Below are positions 9,861 through 22,697 of a stretch of DNA of 64,000 nt, piece by piece. The DNA is from Micromonospora sp. WMMD1102 (GTDB lineage Bacteria > Actinomycetota > Actinomycetes > Mycobacteriales > Micromonosporaceae). Location of the stretch: assembly GCF_029626265.1 (NCBI RefSeq), contig NZ_JARUBN010000001.1:1798001-1862000 (forward strand), in the 5' to 3' direction. The notes below the pieces were generated by a model. The model did no database searches. It worked only from the letters and a program-made list of their open reading frames with translations, and was not told the DNA's origin. The position numbers were made by a program, and so were the translations under genes. Position 1 is the stretch's first letter, and each line of letters begins with the position of its first letter.

Positions 9861-10895
9861 ATGTTGCTGAGGGTTCGGGTGACCCTGCCGGATCGACCCG
9901 GAACGCTCGGGCAGGTCGCTCGCACGCTGGGCGTCGCGGGTGCCGACATCGTCCAGGTGGTGGTGCTGGAGCGGCTGGGTGGCCGGGCGGTGGACGACTT
10001 CACGGTGGTCTGGCCGGGCGCCTCCCGGGTCGACCGGCTCTGCGCCGGCCTCGGCGCCATCCCCGGGGTGCGGGTGAACGGCATGTGGCGGGCGATCGGC
10101 TCGCCGACCGGCGGCGGTCAGGACGCCGAGCTGCTCGCCCAGATCGCCGCCAACCCGGCGGACGGGCTGGGCACCCTGGTCGACGCCGTACCCGGCCTGC
10201 TCGCCGCCGACTGGGCCGCGGCGGCCGTGGTGCCGGCGGACTGGGCCGCGCGCACCGGGATGGGCGCCGGGACGGTGCGGGGCAGCGGCGCACCCGCCGT
10301 CGCGTACGCGAGCTGGCGGGCACCGAGCCCGCTGGAGTTGCCGGAGGTGACCCCGTTGCGGGCCCGGGCACTGAACGGGCCGGTGGGCACCCACTACGCG
10401 GCCGCCCCGTTCGGCCGGGCGGGACTGGTGCTGATGCTCGCCCGGGTGGACGGCGAAGGGCTCAAGGCGGCTGGCTTCCACGTCACCGAGGTGGACCGGA
10501 TCGCCCAACTTGTGCGCGCCGCCGCGACCATTCTCGGTGACCGGCTCGACCTGGTCAGCGCGCCGCCCGCGGGGCAGGCGGCGACGCCGGCCGGGCCGGT
10601 GGCGGACGGGCCGGTGGCGGACGGGCCGTCCCCGGTGGTGCCGATGCCGCCGGTGGTGGTGCCGGGCGGCTCCACGGCGATGCTGGCCGGGCCGATGGCG
10701 CCCCACAGGCCCGGTCCGGCGATCGGGCCGGAGACGACCGGGACGATGACGCCGGCCGGGATCACGGCGGGCTCCGCCGTGGCGCCGGTCGGTCCGGCCC
10801 GGATGACGGCCGGCTCCGCCGTGGCGCCGGTCGGTACGGCCGGGCCGGCACCGGCGGCCGGGCGACTGCCGGCGATCACGACCCGTCACCGCTGA
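9861..10895 (+). CDS. ACT-domain protein with low-complexity tail
   Basis: 344 residues. Residues 1 to about 70 form an ACT domain (VTLPDRPGTLGQVARTLGVA start), a fold that usually binds an amino acid or other small ligand. The middle third (about 90-230) is not recognisable, and the last 110 residues are a Pro/Ala/Gly-rich tail with near-exact internal repeats (PVADGPVADGP; two ITAGSAVAPVG-like units). GGAGGGG at 9848-9854 supports ATG 9861. The next gene, 50 bases downstream, starts with a second ACT domain of similar layout, so the two probably arose by duplication and may sense or act on related ligands. No enzymatic motif is visible. Confidence 0.7.
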   Translation: MLLRVRVTLPDRPGTLGQVARTLGVAGADIVQVVVLERLGGRAVDDFTVVWPGASRVDRLCAGLGAIPGVRVNGMWRAIGSPTGGGQDAELLAQIAANPADGLGTLVDAVPGLLAADWAAAAVVPADWAARTGMGAGTVRGSGAPAVAYASWRAPSPLELPEVTPLRARALNGPVGTHYAAAPFGRAGLVLMLARVDGEGLKAAGFHVTEVDRIAQLVRAAATILGDRLDLVSAPPAGQAATPAGPVADGPVADGPSPVVPMPPVVVPGGSTAMLAGPMAPHRPGPAIGPETTGTMTPAGITAGSAVAPVGPARMTAGSAVAPVGTAGPAPAAGRLPAITTRHR

Positions 10896-10945
10896 GCAAC
10901 CGGCCGGCAACAGCGGGCGGCAGCCTGGAAGCGGAAGGAGTTGCG

Positions 10946-12175
10946 ATGACACTGTGGCGGATCAGGGCGACCGTGGCCGACCGGCCGGGGTTCCTCTCCG
11001 TACTCACCGCCAGCCTGGCGCTGCGCGGGGTGAACATCCTCACCGTCCAGGTGCACACGACCGAGGCGGGAGCGGTCGACGACTTCCTGGTGGACGCGCC
11101 GGCCGAGTTGACCTCGGACGACCTGGTCGCGGCGGTGGAGCGCGGGAGGGGTCGGAACTGTTGGGTGGCCCGCAGCGAGGCGCAGGGGTTGGCCGACCAG
11201 CCGACCCGGGCACTCGGCCTGGCCAGCCGGCTGGTGCGTGACCCGGACGCCCTCGGCGAGTCGCTGCGCAGCCTGCTCAACGCGGACTCGGTCACCTGGC
11301 GGCCGGTGGCCGGCGGCCCGACCGGTCCGGGGCACGGCGCCGGGACGATGCGACTGCCCGACCCGTACGGCGGCTCCTTCGAGGTGCTCCGGACCGCACC
11401 GAGCTTCACCCCTGCCGAGTACGCCCGCGCGCAGGCGCTGGTGGACCTGGCCGGTGTGCTGGCCCGGCAGGCCGCCGACCGGGTGACCCTGGTGTTGCCG
11501 GACGGGGCCGAGTTGACCGTACGCCCGGCGGTGCCGGCCGACCTGCCGGGGCTGCTGGCGATGCACGCACGCTGCTCGGCGCGGAGTCTGGGCCGGCGTT
11601 ATCCGGCGCGGGGCGTGGCGACGCCGGAACGGGTGCGCCGGCTGCTCTCCCCGGCACACGGGGTGACCCTGCTGGCGCTGGCCGGTGGTGCGGACGGCAC
11701 GCCGGAGCGGGTGGTGGGGATGGCGAACCTGTCCGCCGAGGGGGTGCTGGCCGAACTCGCCCTGCTGGTCGAGGACGGCTGGCAGCGTCGGGGCCTCGGC
11801 ACGGCACTTCTGCGCCGCCTGGTCGGGTACGGCAGCCGGGCCGGCTACGCCGCGCTGCTGGCGCACACCCGGGCCGACAACGTGGGGATGCTGCGTCTCC
11901 TGGACCGGCTGTGCCGGCCGCGGACGATCGACCGGGACGGTAGCCGGTGGACCGTGACGGTGCCGCTGCACGACCGGCAGGCCGCTGGGGTCCCCGCCAC
12001 CGAGAGCCCCACCGGAGTCCCCGCGGCGCGTACTCCGACGGCCGGGGCTTCGACGGCCGGGGCTTCGACGGCCCGAGCTTCGACGGCCCGAGCTTCGACG
12101 GCCGGGGCTCCCGATGCCGGGGCTCGCGCCGCCGCGACGTCCGAGGTAGAGACTCCCGCCGCCGCCGAGGCGTAG
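10946..12175 (+). CDS. ACT-GNAT acetyltransferase fusion
   Basis: 409 residues. An N-terminal ACT domain (about 1-70, TVADRPGFLSVLTASLALRG) precedes an unassigned middle and a GNAT acetyltransferase domain (about 180-335) with the acetyl-CoA loop EDGWQRRGLGTALLRRL. The C-terminal 70 residues are a repetitive Thr/Ala/Ser/Gly tail. GGAAGGAG precedes ATG 10946. ACT-GNAT fusions are known in actinobacteria, where amino-acid binding controls lysine acetylation of metabolic enzymes; here the ACT domain is N-terminal and the substrate is unknown. It probably forms an operon with the preceding ACT protein. Confidence 0.8.
   Translation: MTLWRIRATVADRPGFLSVLTASLALRGVNILTVQVHTTEAGAVDDFLVDAPAELTSDDLVAAVERGRGRNCWVARSEAQGLADQPTRALGLASRLVRDPDALGESLRSLLNADSVTWRPVAGGPTGPGHGAGTMRLPDPYGGSFEVLRTAPSFTPAEYARAQALVDLAGVLARQAADRVTLVLPDGAELTVRPAVPADLPGLLAMHARCSARSLGRRYPARGVATPERVRRLLSPAHGVTLLALAGGADGTPERVVGMANLSAEGVLAELALLVEDGWQRRGLGTALLRRLVGYGSRAGYAALLAHTRADNVGMLRLLDRLCRPRTIDRDGSRWTVTVPLHDRQAAGVPATESPTGVPAARTPTAGASTAGASTARASTARASTAGAPDAGARAAATSEVETPAAAEA
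12037..12111 (+). repeat. Five 15-bp tandem repeats in the GNAT tail
   Basis: About five copies of a 15-base unit close to GACGGCCGGGGCTTC, two of them with CCGAGC in place of CGGGGC. It encodes a five-residue repeat (TAGAS or TARAS), so copy-number change would keep the reading frame. Confidence 0.85.
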
Positions 12176-12252
12176 CGGCGTGGCACAGACCCGGCGGTCC
12201 GGTCCTGGTTCGGGGCCGGGCCCCGGAACCGCCTGACTGGGGCGAGAAGGGA

Positions 12253-15793
<3,541 letters not shown>

Positions 15794-15815
15794 TCCGTCC
15801 CTTGGCCGGTCCCCG

Positions 15816-15860
15816 CCGGGGCCGTCGGGTGATAACCAGCAGGCTGCCCGACGGCCCCGG
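15816..15860. terminator. Strong hairpin behind the GH9 gene
   Basis: A perfect 14-bp inverted repeat (15816-15829 and 15847-15860) with a 17-base loop begins 23 bases after the cellulase stop. It stands between convergent genes and can serve both directions. Confidence 0.75.
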
Positions 15861-15969
15861 TCCGGTGTCGCCGCCGGCTGTCCCGACAGCGGCTCGCCGC
15901 CCCGGTCCGATGCCGTCGCGTGCCGTTCCGGGCTTCGGCCGGGCGCATCCCGTTCGGGGTAGCCGCGAT

Positions 15970-16659
15970 CTACGACGGCAGTGGTTGAGCGGCCCTGGCG
16001 GTCGCCTCGTCCAGCCAGTCGAGATACCACCGGGCGAAGCCGATCCGCTCGCCGTGCGGCCCGGCCAGCGGACTGAAACCGCTGTCGTCGGCGCTGTCGT
16101 CGGCCCACATCGAGCCCCGCTCCGGGCCGCTGACCACAAGCACGTGCCGGTACGCGCAGCCGAGATGGCACAGGTAGACGGCGCCGACGGTGTGCCTCGG
16201 GTCGTACATCACCCGTTCGTAGTGCTCCCAGTAGGCGGTCTCGGCCGCGGTGAACTCCTCGTCGGTGCCGAACTCCGCCTCGTCCGGCGGCTCCGGCAGG
16301 TCCACCGCCGGGTTGAACGCGGCGGTGTGCGGGAACGGCTCGGCGAGGGTTTCCAACCCGGTGAGTTCGGCGCCGTCGCCCGCCCAGCCCCAGCGGCCGT
16401 CCACCCGGCGCGGCGGGAACAGCCCGTAGAACGGCCCGGCCCCGCCCCGGCCCACCTCCAGCAGAAAGTGGCGGTAGTCGTCCGGCAGCCGCACGCCGAG
16501 CTGCTCCTCCAACTCCGCCAGCTCGGCGGGGCGCAGCGGTGGCTCGAGCTGGAACCTGTGACGGTTGGCGCCGAAGACCCTGCCGTCCGGCGTACCGGCC
16601 AGCGCGGTCACCTGGTCGCGAACCCCGGACCAGTCGATGTGCGTCACGGGCCGGACCAT
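15970..16659 (-). CDS. SMI1/KNR4 (SUKH) family protein
   Basis: 229 residues. The core LRPAELAELEEQLGVRLPDDYRHFLLEVGRGGAGPFYGL is the classic SMI1/KNR4 (SUKH) signature; the C-terminal half with YLCHLGCAYRHVLVVSGPERG is also typical. Many SUKH proteins are immunity proteins of polymorphic toxin systems, but no toxin gene lies beside it, and orphan SUKH genes are common in actinobacteria. No signal peptide or membrane segment. Family assignment is firm; function is not known here. Confidence 0.82.
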   Translation of the reverse strand: MVRPVTHIDWSGVRDQVTALAGTPDGRVFGANRHRFQLEPPLRPAELAELEEQLGVRLPDDYRHFLLEVGRGGAGPFYGLFPPRRVDGRWGWAGDGAELTGLETLAEPFPHTAAFNPAVDLPEPPDEAEFGTDEEFTAAETAYWEHYERVMYDPRHTVGAVYLCHLGCAYRHVLVVSGPERGSMWADDSADDSGFSPLAGPHGERIGFARWYLDWLDEATARAAQPLPS

Positions 16660-16733
16660 ACCGGGCCGGTCCGACGATCCTCCGGCGCCGGTCGCCGCCC
16701 CACCTCGACAGGTTCGTCGGACCTGGCGACCGG

Positions 16734-17039
16734 TCAGAGCCCGCGCTGCTCCGCGATCCGGTCGACCGCCTGCTTCGCATCCAGCAGGCCCTCACCGGTC
16801 GCCTGCCGGTACGCCCGCACCGCCGCGACCCGCTGTCCCTTCCGGAGGTGCTCCACCACCTCGGACGGCACCGCCTCGGGATCGACCAGACCGAGATGGT
16901 CCAGTACGAGGTCGAGCTTCCGTTCGACCCGGCGCAGTCGGGCGGCGGTCTCCCGCTGGCGTTGGGTGGCCGAGGAGGACTCGAACAGGAGCAGCACGAG
17001 CAGGAGGAGACCGACGGCGAGGACTACCCAGATTTCCAT
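16734..17039 (-). CDS. Membrane-anchored L7/L12 C-domain-like protein
   Basis: A 101-residue protein: one N-terminal membrane helix (WVVLAVGLLLLVLLLF), a short charged helical region (RETAARLRRVERKLDLVLDHL), then a domain resembling the C-terminal half of ribosomal protein bL12 (LRKGQRVAAVRAYRQATGEG, LLDAKQAVDRIAEQ). This small family is frequent in actinobacteria; it is not a ribosomal protein, since the N-terminal dimerisation domain of L12 is missing. Its role is unknown. Confidence 0.72.
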   Translation of the reverse strand: MEIWVVLAVGLLLLVLLLFESSSATQRQRETAARLRRVERKLDLVLDHLGLVDPEAVPSEVVEHLRKGQRVAAVRAYRQATGEGLLDAKQAVDRIAEQRGL

Positions 17040-17137
17040 GGACCGGTATTCAACCAGGTGGTCCGGGGGATGCCGGGTAAGCCCGCCGGACGGTGGGCCG
17101 GCATGGCGGCGGTGCCCGCCGCCGTAGGCCGGGGCGC

Positions 17138-17170
17138 GCCGCCGGCACCCGGGTCACGGGCACCGGCGGC
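17138..17170 (-). terminator. Hairpin behind the GH3 glucosidase gene
   Basis: Imperfect 14-bp stem (17138-17151 and 17157-17170, two mismatches) begins 22 bases beyond the stop of the minus-strand glucosidase gene. A second stem, GGCGGCGG/CCGCCGCC at 17105-17123, follows. Confidence 0.55.
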
Positions 17171-17191
17171 GGCATCTCCTCGGACGGACTC

Positions 17192-19219
<2,028 letters not shown>

Positions 19220-19302
19220 TGTCGTGCCTCCAGGACGGTTCGGGTACGCGCCAGCCCGATCCTTCCCGCGAACATAAGACGACGTCAATATCGAAGCGCC
19301 TG

Positions 19303-19315
19303 TGAGAGCGCTCTA
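19303..19315. promoter_or_regulatory. LacI-type operator upstream of the GH3 gene
   Basis: TGAGAGCGCTCTA has the perfect core AGAGCGCTCT (19305-19314). It resembles the CebR box (GGGAGCGCTCCC) but differs at two symmetric positions, so it may be a weaker CebR site or belong to another LacI-family regulator. No confident promoter was picked out in 19220-19564. Confidence 0.65.
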
Positions 19316-19564
19316 TCCTAGGCTTTTTGTCCACTTTGACGCCTATTTGGGATGGTTCATTTCTTCGCCGTCGAGAGCGGTCATCGGAGGCTGCACCGAA
19401 CTCCCGGGTGGACCGTGCCGGATCGGAGTGGACGGTGCCGGTGGCCGGGTGACTACCCCGGGCGGGGGGGGCGGGCTGGCTCCGGAGCGGGAGGTGCCGG
19501 AGCGCCGGTGTCCGGACCCTGGACTCCGGAGCGCCCGGACGGGCGTCCACCGAAGGGGGAGACG

Positions 19565-20185
19565 ATGGGTACGACAAGTTATCGGATCGGTGCGGCGGCG
19601 GCAGCGGTGGCCATCGTGTTGACCGGGTCGCAAGCGTCCGCCGCACCCGTACCGGAGTTCCGGCCCGAACCAGCGGCCCGGGTGACGGGCTCGGCGGACG
19701 TCCGGCTGACGTACTGGCCGGACAGTGACGTCCGGACGTTCACCTTCGACGCGGTCGGTAGGCCGTACAGCCGGCCGATGCCGGACCTGCCGGAGGGCCT
19801 GCCCACCGACGCCTCCGGAACGGTGCGCATCGCGCACCGGGTGGCCGAGGTGGACGTCACCGTCCGGATGGTGGCCCGGGTCGACTGCCTGGCGACCGGG
19901 CCCGGCGTGGCGGTCCTGACGGCCGTCGTCACCGAGGCCGACGAGCCGGCGCAGGACGAGATCGGCCGGCGCCTCGGCTTCAGCGTCTACGACGCGGGCC
20001 GGCACGGCGGCCCTGACCGGGTGGGTTTCTCCTGGTCGGTGGTGAACGCGGAACAGGACGAGAACGGCACCTGGGGCCCGGCGGATGCCGGCACCTGCAT
20101 GGGACCGGGCCCGTTCGCCCCGGTCGTCCGGGGTGACTACACCGTCCGGCACCAGGACCTGCCGCCCGTCCCGAGCGGCGGCTGA
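19565..20185 (+). CDS. Secreted protein of unknown function
   Basis: 206 residues with a clear signal peptide (RIGAAAAAVAIVLTG, cleavage after QASAAP). The mature part looks like a beta-rich domain: alternating residues such as ADVRLTYWPDSDVRTFTFDA, AEVDVTVRMVARVDCLATG and a closing GDYTVRHQDL. Two Cys (in VDCLA and GTCMG) could form a disulfide. AGGGGGAGA precedes ATG 19565. I do not recognise the family. The gene is transcribed divergently from the GH3 gene and may share its control region. Confidence 0.65.
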   Translation: MGTTSYRIGAAAAAVAIVLTGSQASAAPVPEFRPEPAARVTGSADVRLTYWPDSDVRTFTFDAVGRPYSRPMPDLPEGLPTDASGTVRIAHRVAEVDVTVRMVARVDCLATGPGVAVLTAVVTEADEPAQDEIGRRLGFSVYDAGRHGGPDRVGFSWSVVNAEQDENGTWGPADAGTCMGPGPFAPVVRGDYTVRHQDLPPVPSGG

Positions 20186-20193
20186 CCGTCCGG

Positions 20194-20238
20194 CCCGCCG
20201 TACGTCCGGCCCACCCGGGCAGCCGGACGTACGGCGGG
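20194..20238 (+). terminator. Perfect 16-bp hairpin after the secreted protein
   Basis: Arms CCCGCCGTACGTCCGG (20194-20209) and its exact complement (20223-20238) with a 13-base loop, nine bases after the stop of the secreted-protein gene. Confidence 0.72.
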
Positions 20239-20239
20239 T

Positions 20240-20300
20240 CCCCGGTCGGAGCCGGCGGGTCTGCCCCGCAGCTTCGCAGACCCGCCGGCCGCGACCGGGG
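20240..20300. terminator. Second long hairpin in tandem
   Basis: Directly adjoining the previous hairpin is a second: inner stem 20252-20264/20276-20288 (13 bp, perfect) extended by an outer nine-base stem 20240-20248/20292-20300. Two strong hairpins one base apart are more than a simple terminator needs. Confidence 0.6.
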
Positions 20301-20422
20301 ACCGGCGTGCGGCTCCGGCGGACCGGTGGACGCCGTACCCTCGGCAAGTGAAGCGGACCGCGGCGCCGCCGGGATGGTAGCCGCGCCGGGTCGGCCCGAA
20401 AACGCCGAGAGGGTGGCTCCCG

Positions 20423-20815
20423 TTGAGGTCCAGGCTGCGCCGGCTGCACGCCCACGACCGGCAGTTCACCTGGACGGCCCGGATCGACCAGGTTCGGACC
20501 GTCCAGGGCTGGCGCCGGTGCGTCCGGGTACGCGTCTGGGGCGCCGGCAAGAACAGCCGGGCACTCCAGGTGGACCTGCTCTCCACGGCACCCCGCTCGG
20601 CGTGGGGCGACCCGGCGGCGACCGACGGCGTATACCCGGAGCCGAGGCACGTCCGGGCGGTGATCGACCACGCCCTCGGGCACGGTTGGCAGCCGGACGA
20701 GATCGGCGGCACCTTCGTGCTGACCGGTGCCGGGCACGCCGAGGCGCTGCCGCTGCCCGGCTTCGTCCTCACCGACCTGCTGCTGCTCGCCGAGCGGGAC
20801 GGCGGCGGAGGATAG
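20423..20815 (+). CDS. Small conserved-looking protein of unknown function
   Basis: About 130 residues, no signal peptide or membrane segment. It contains RCVRVRVWGAGKNSRALQVDL, a run of acidic and Pro residues around YPEPRHVRAVIDHALGHGWQPDEIGG, and a hydrophobic C-terminal LPGFVLTDLLLLAE. The start is TTG 20423 with GAGAGGG 10 bases upstream; no better start is visible. Codon use is typical of the genome, so it is probably a real gene. I do not recognise the family. Confidence 0.55.
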   Translation: MRSRLRRLHAHDRQFTWTARIDQVRTVQGWRRCVRVRVWGAGKNSRALQVDLLSTAPRSAWGDPAATDGVYPEPRHVRAVIDHALGHGWQPDEIGGTFVLTGAGHAEALPLPGFVLTDLLLLAERDGGGG

Positions 20816-20830
20816 CCGACACGGCCGTGG

Positions 20831-21030
20831 TCATCCCTGCACCGCACCCGCTGCCACTGTGGCCCGGAGGAATCCGCGGAGCAGCCAGATCGTGATCGGC
20901 AGTACCGACGCGACATAGCTGAGGATGAGCCCGGCGTACGTACCGAGCAGGCCGAGCAGTTGAACACCAGGGAGGTCGGGATCAGCGGAGCGGTCGCGGG
21001 AAGCATCTGGATCACCAGGATCGGCGGCGG
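20831..21030 (-). pseudogene. Remnant of a MalG-type sugar ABC permease
   Basis: On the minus strand one frame reads ILVIQMLPATAPLIPTSLVF and, after a frameshift, another reads LGLLGTYAGLILSYVASVLP followed by ITIWLLRGFL. Together these are about 55 residues from the core of a CUT1 MalG-type permease. Both ends are missing: only 10 bases separate it from the stop of the hexosaminidase gene, and the match ends before the EAA loop. In Streptomyces the dasABC transporter for GlcNAc oligomers lies next to a hexosaminidase gene, so this may be the debris of such a transporter. Confidence 0.72.
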
Positions 21031-21039
21031 GTGCCGCGC

Positions 21040-22635
21040 TCAGGGCGCCGGCCGGAACCTCGTCGACTCGGTCGGCCCCGGCGAGGGTCGCCGCTCGAAG
21101 CCGTCGATATCCAGGGCGTGCAGCCGCGCGGCGTGCGCCGCGAGCCGGTCCGAGAAGTCGTCGAAGTCTCCCGGACCCGTCCGCCACACCGCCTCCGCGA
21201 AGGCACAGAAGCGCGGAAACACGAGTTGGTGCATCTGACGCTCCGACACCACGAACTCGGTCCACATCTGGCACTGCGCGCCGAGGATCCGCGCCCCGTC
21301 CGACGGCGCGAGGCCGGGCGGAATCGGGTCGTAGTCGTAGACCTGCCGGAGCGTGACCGGCGGCTCCGCGGCGAGGGGCTGCTCGCCGCGGTCGTCCGTC
21401 TGCGGGTGGTAGAGATACGTCTCGCTGTCGGGGGTCATCACGACGTCGTGACCCGCCCGCGCGGCCGCGATCCCGCCCGCCGTGCCGCGCCACGACATCA
21501 CGACCGTCCGCACCGGGACCCGGTGGTCGAGGATCTCGTCCCACCCGACGGCCCGTCGCCCACGTTTCTCCAGGAAGGTCGCGAACCGGTCCGTCACCCA
21601 GCCCTGCAACTCGGACTCGTCGCGCAGCCCGAGCTGCCGGATCCGTGCCTGCGCCGCGGCACTCGTCCGCCACTCGTCCGTCGGGACCTCGTCGCCGCCG
21701 ATGTGCACGAACGGGCCCGGGAAGATTTCCAGTACCTCGTCGAGCACGTGCTCGTAGAACCGCATCGTCGACTCCTCGACGTTGAGCACGTGCCTGCTGA
21801 CACCCCAGTCCGTCCAGACGTCGAGTGGGCCGGAGACGTTACCCAGCTCGGGGTAGGCGGCGATCGCCGCCTGCGAGTGGCCGGGCAGGTCGATCTCCGG
21901 TACGACGGTGACGAACCGGTCCGCGGCGTACGCGACGATCTCGCGGAGGTCCTCCTTGGTGAAGTACCCGTTGTGCGGAGCGTGGTCGCGTACCGGCGGG
22001 GCCCCCTCGGGGCGGATGTACTGGCTGTCGGCAGTGGAGAACTCCCGCCAGGAGCCGACGCGGGTGAGTTCCGGATAGCGGTCGATCTGCACGCGCCAGC
22101 CCTGGTCGTCGGTCAGGTGCAGGTGCAGCACGTTCATGTGGTGCAGGGCGAGCGCGTCGACGAGCTTGAAGATCGCGTTCCGGCCGAAGAAGTGCCGCGC
22201 CACGTCGACGAGCATGCCGCGCCAGCCGAAGCGGGGACGGTCGGCGACGCGTATCCCGCCGATGGTCCAGTCGACGCCGCCCAGAAGCACCCGCCGGAAC
22301 ACCTGGGGCGGGCACAACTGGAGGAAGGTCTGCGTCGCGTGGAACGCACCCGCCGGGTCACCCCCGGTCAGCCGTACGCCCGACTCCTCGACCACGACCG
22401 TGTACGCGGACTCCACCAACCCGGGCGAGGTGGACAGCGAGATCGTGGCACTGTCGGCGGGTGGCCCGACCACGACCGGGATGCCGTGGCCGGTCGAGGC
22501 CCGCAACCTCGCGGCGAGCAACTCGGCGGTCCTGCGGCATTCCGCCGAGGCCCCGATCACGGTCTCGGCGTCGATCCGGAACGTCGTCGGAAGTTCGGTG
22601 ACTGACTCGGGACGAGGGATGATTCCGGTGGCCAC
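21040..22635 (-). CDS. Cytosolic GH20 beta-N-acetylhexosaminidase
   Basis: Family 20 glycoside hydrolase, 531 residues. The N-terminal GH20b domain (about 10-130) is followed by the catalytic barrel: RFGWRGMLVDVARHFF, HMNVLHLHLTDDQGWRVQ, PEIDLPGHSQAAIAAYPEL and HIGGDEVPTDEW with the catalytic pair Asp 315-Glu 316. There is no signal peptide, so it should trim GlcNAc or GalNAc from imported oligosaccharides or wall fragments. GTG 22635 has AAGGAG nine bases upstream. It is the last intact gene of a minus-strand run ROK regulator, PIG-L deacetylase, NagB-like protein, hexosaminidase. Confidence 0.9.
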   Translation of the reverse strand: MATGIIPRPESVTELPTTFRIDAETVIGASAECRRTAELLAARLRASTGHGIPVVVGPPADSATISLSTSPGLVESAYTVVVEESGVRLTGGDPAGAFHATQTFLQLCPPQVFRRVLLGGVDWTIGGIRVADRPRFGWRGMLVDVARHFFGRNAIFKLVDALALHHMNVLHLHLTDDQGWRVQIDRYPELTRVGSWREFSTADSQYIRPEGAPPVRDHAPHNGYFTKEDLREIVAYAADRFVTVVPEIDLPGHSQAAIAAYPELGNVSGPLDVWTDWGVSRHVLNVEESTMRFYEHVLDEVLEIFPGPFVHIGGDEVPTDEWRTSAAAQARIRQLGLRDESELQGWVTDRFATFLEKRGRRAVGWDEILDHRVPVRTVVMSWRGTAGGIAAARAGHDVVMTPDSETYLYHPQTDDRGEQPLAAEPPVTLRQVYDYDPIPPGLAPSDGARILGAQCQMWTEFVVSERQMHQLVFPRFCAFAEAVWRTGPGDFDDFSDRLAAHAARLHALDIDGFERRPSPGPTESTRFRPAP

Positions 22636-22697
22636 CCGACGCGCTCCTTCACAGCTGGGTCGACAGGTCCGGCGCCCGGCTGGGCGTACGGCACCGC

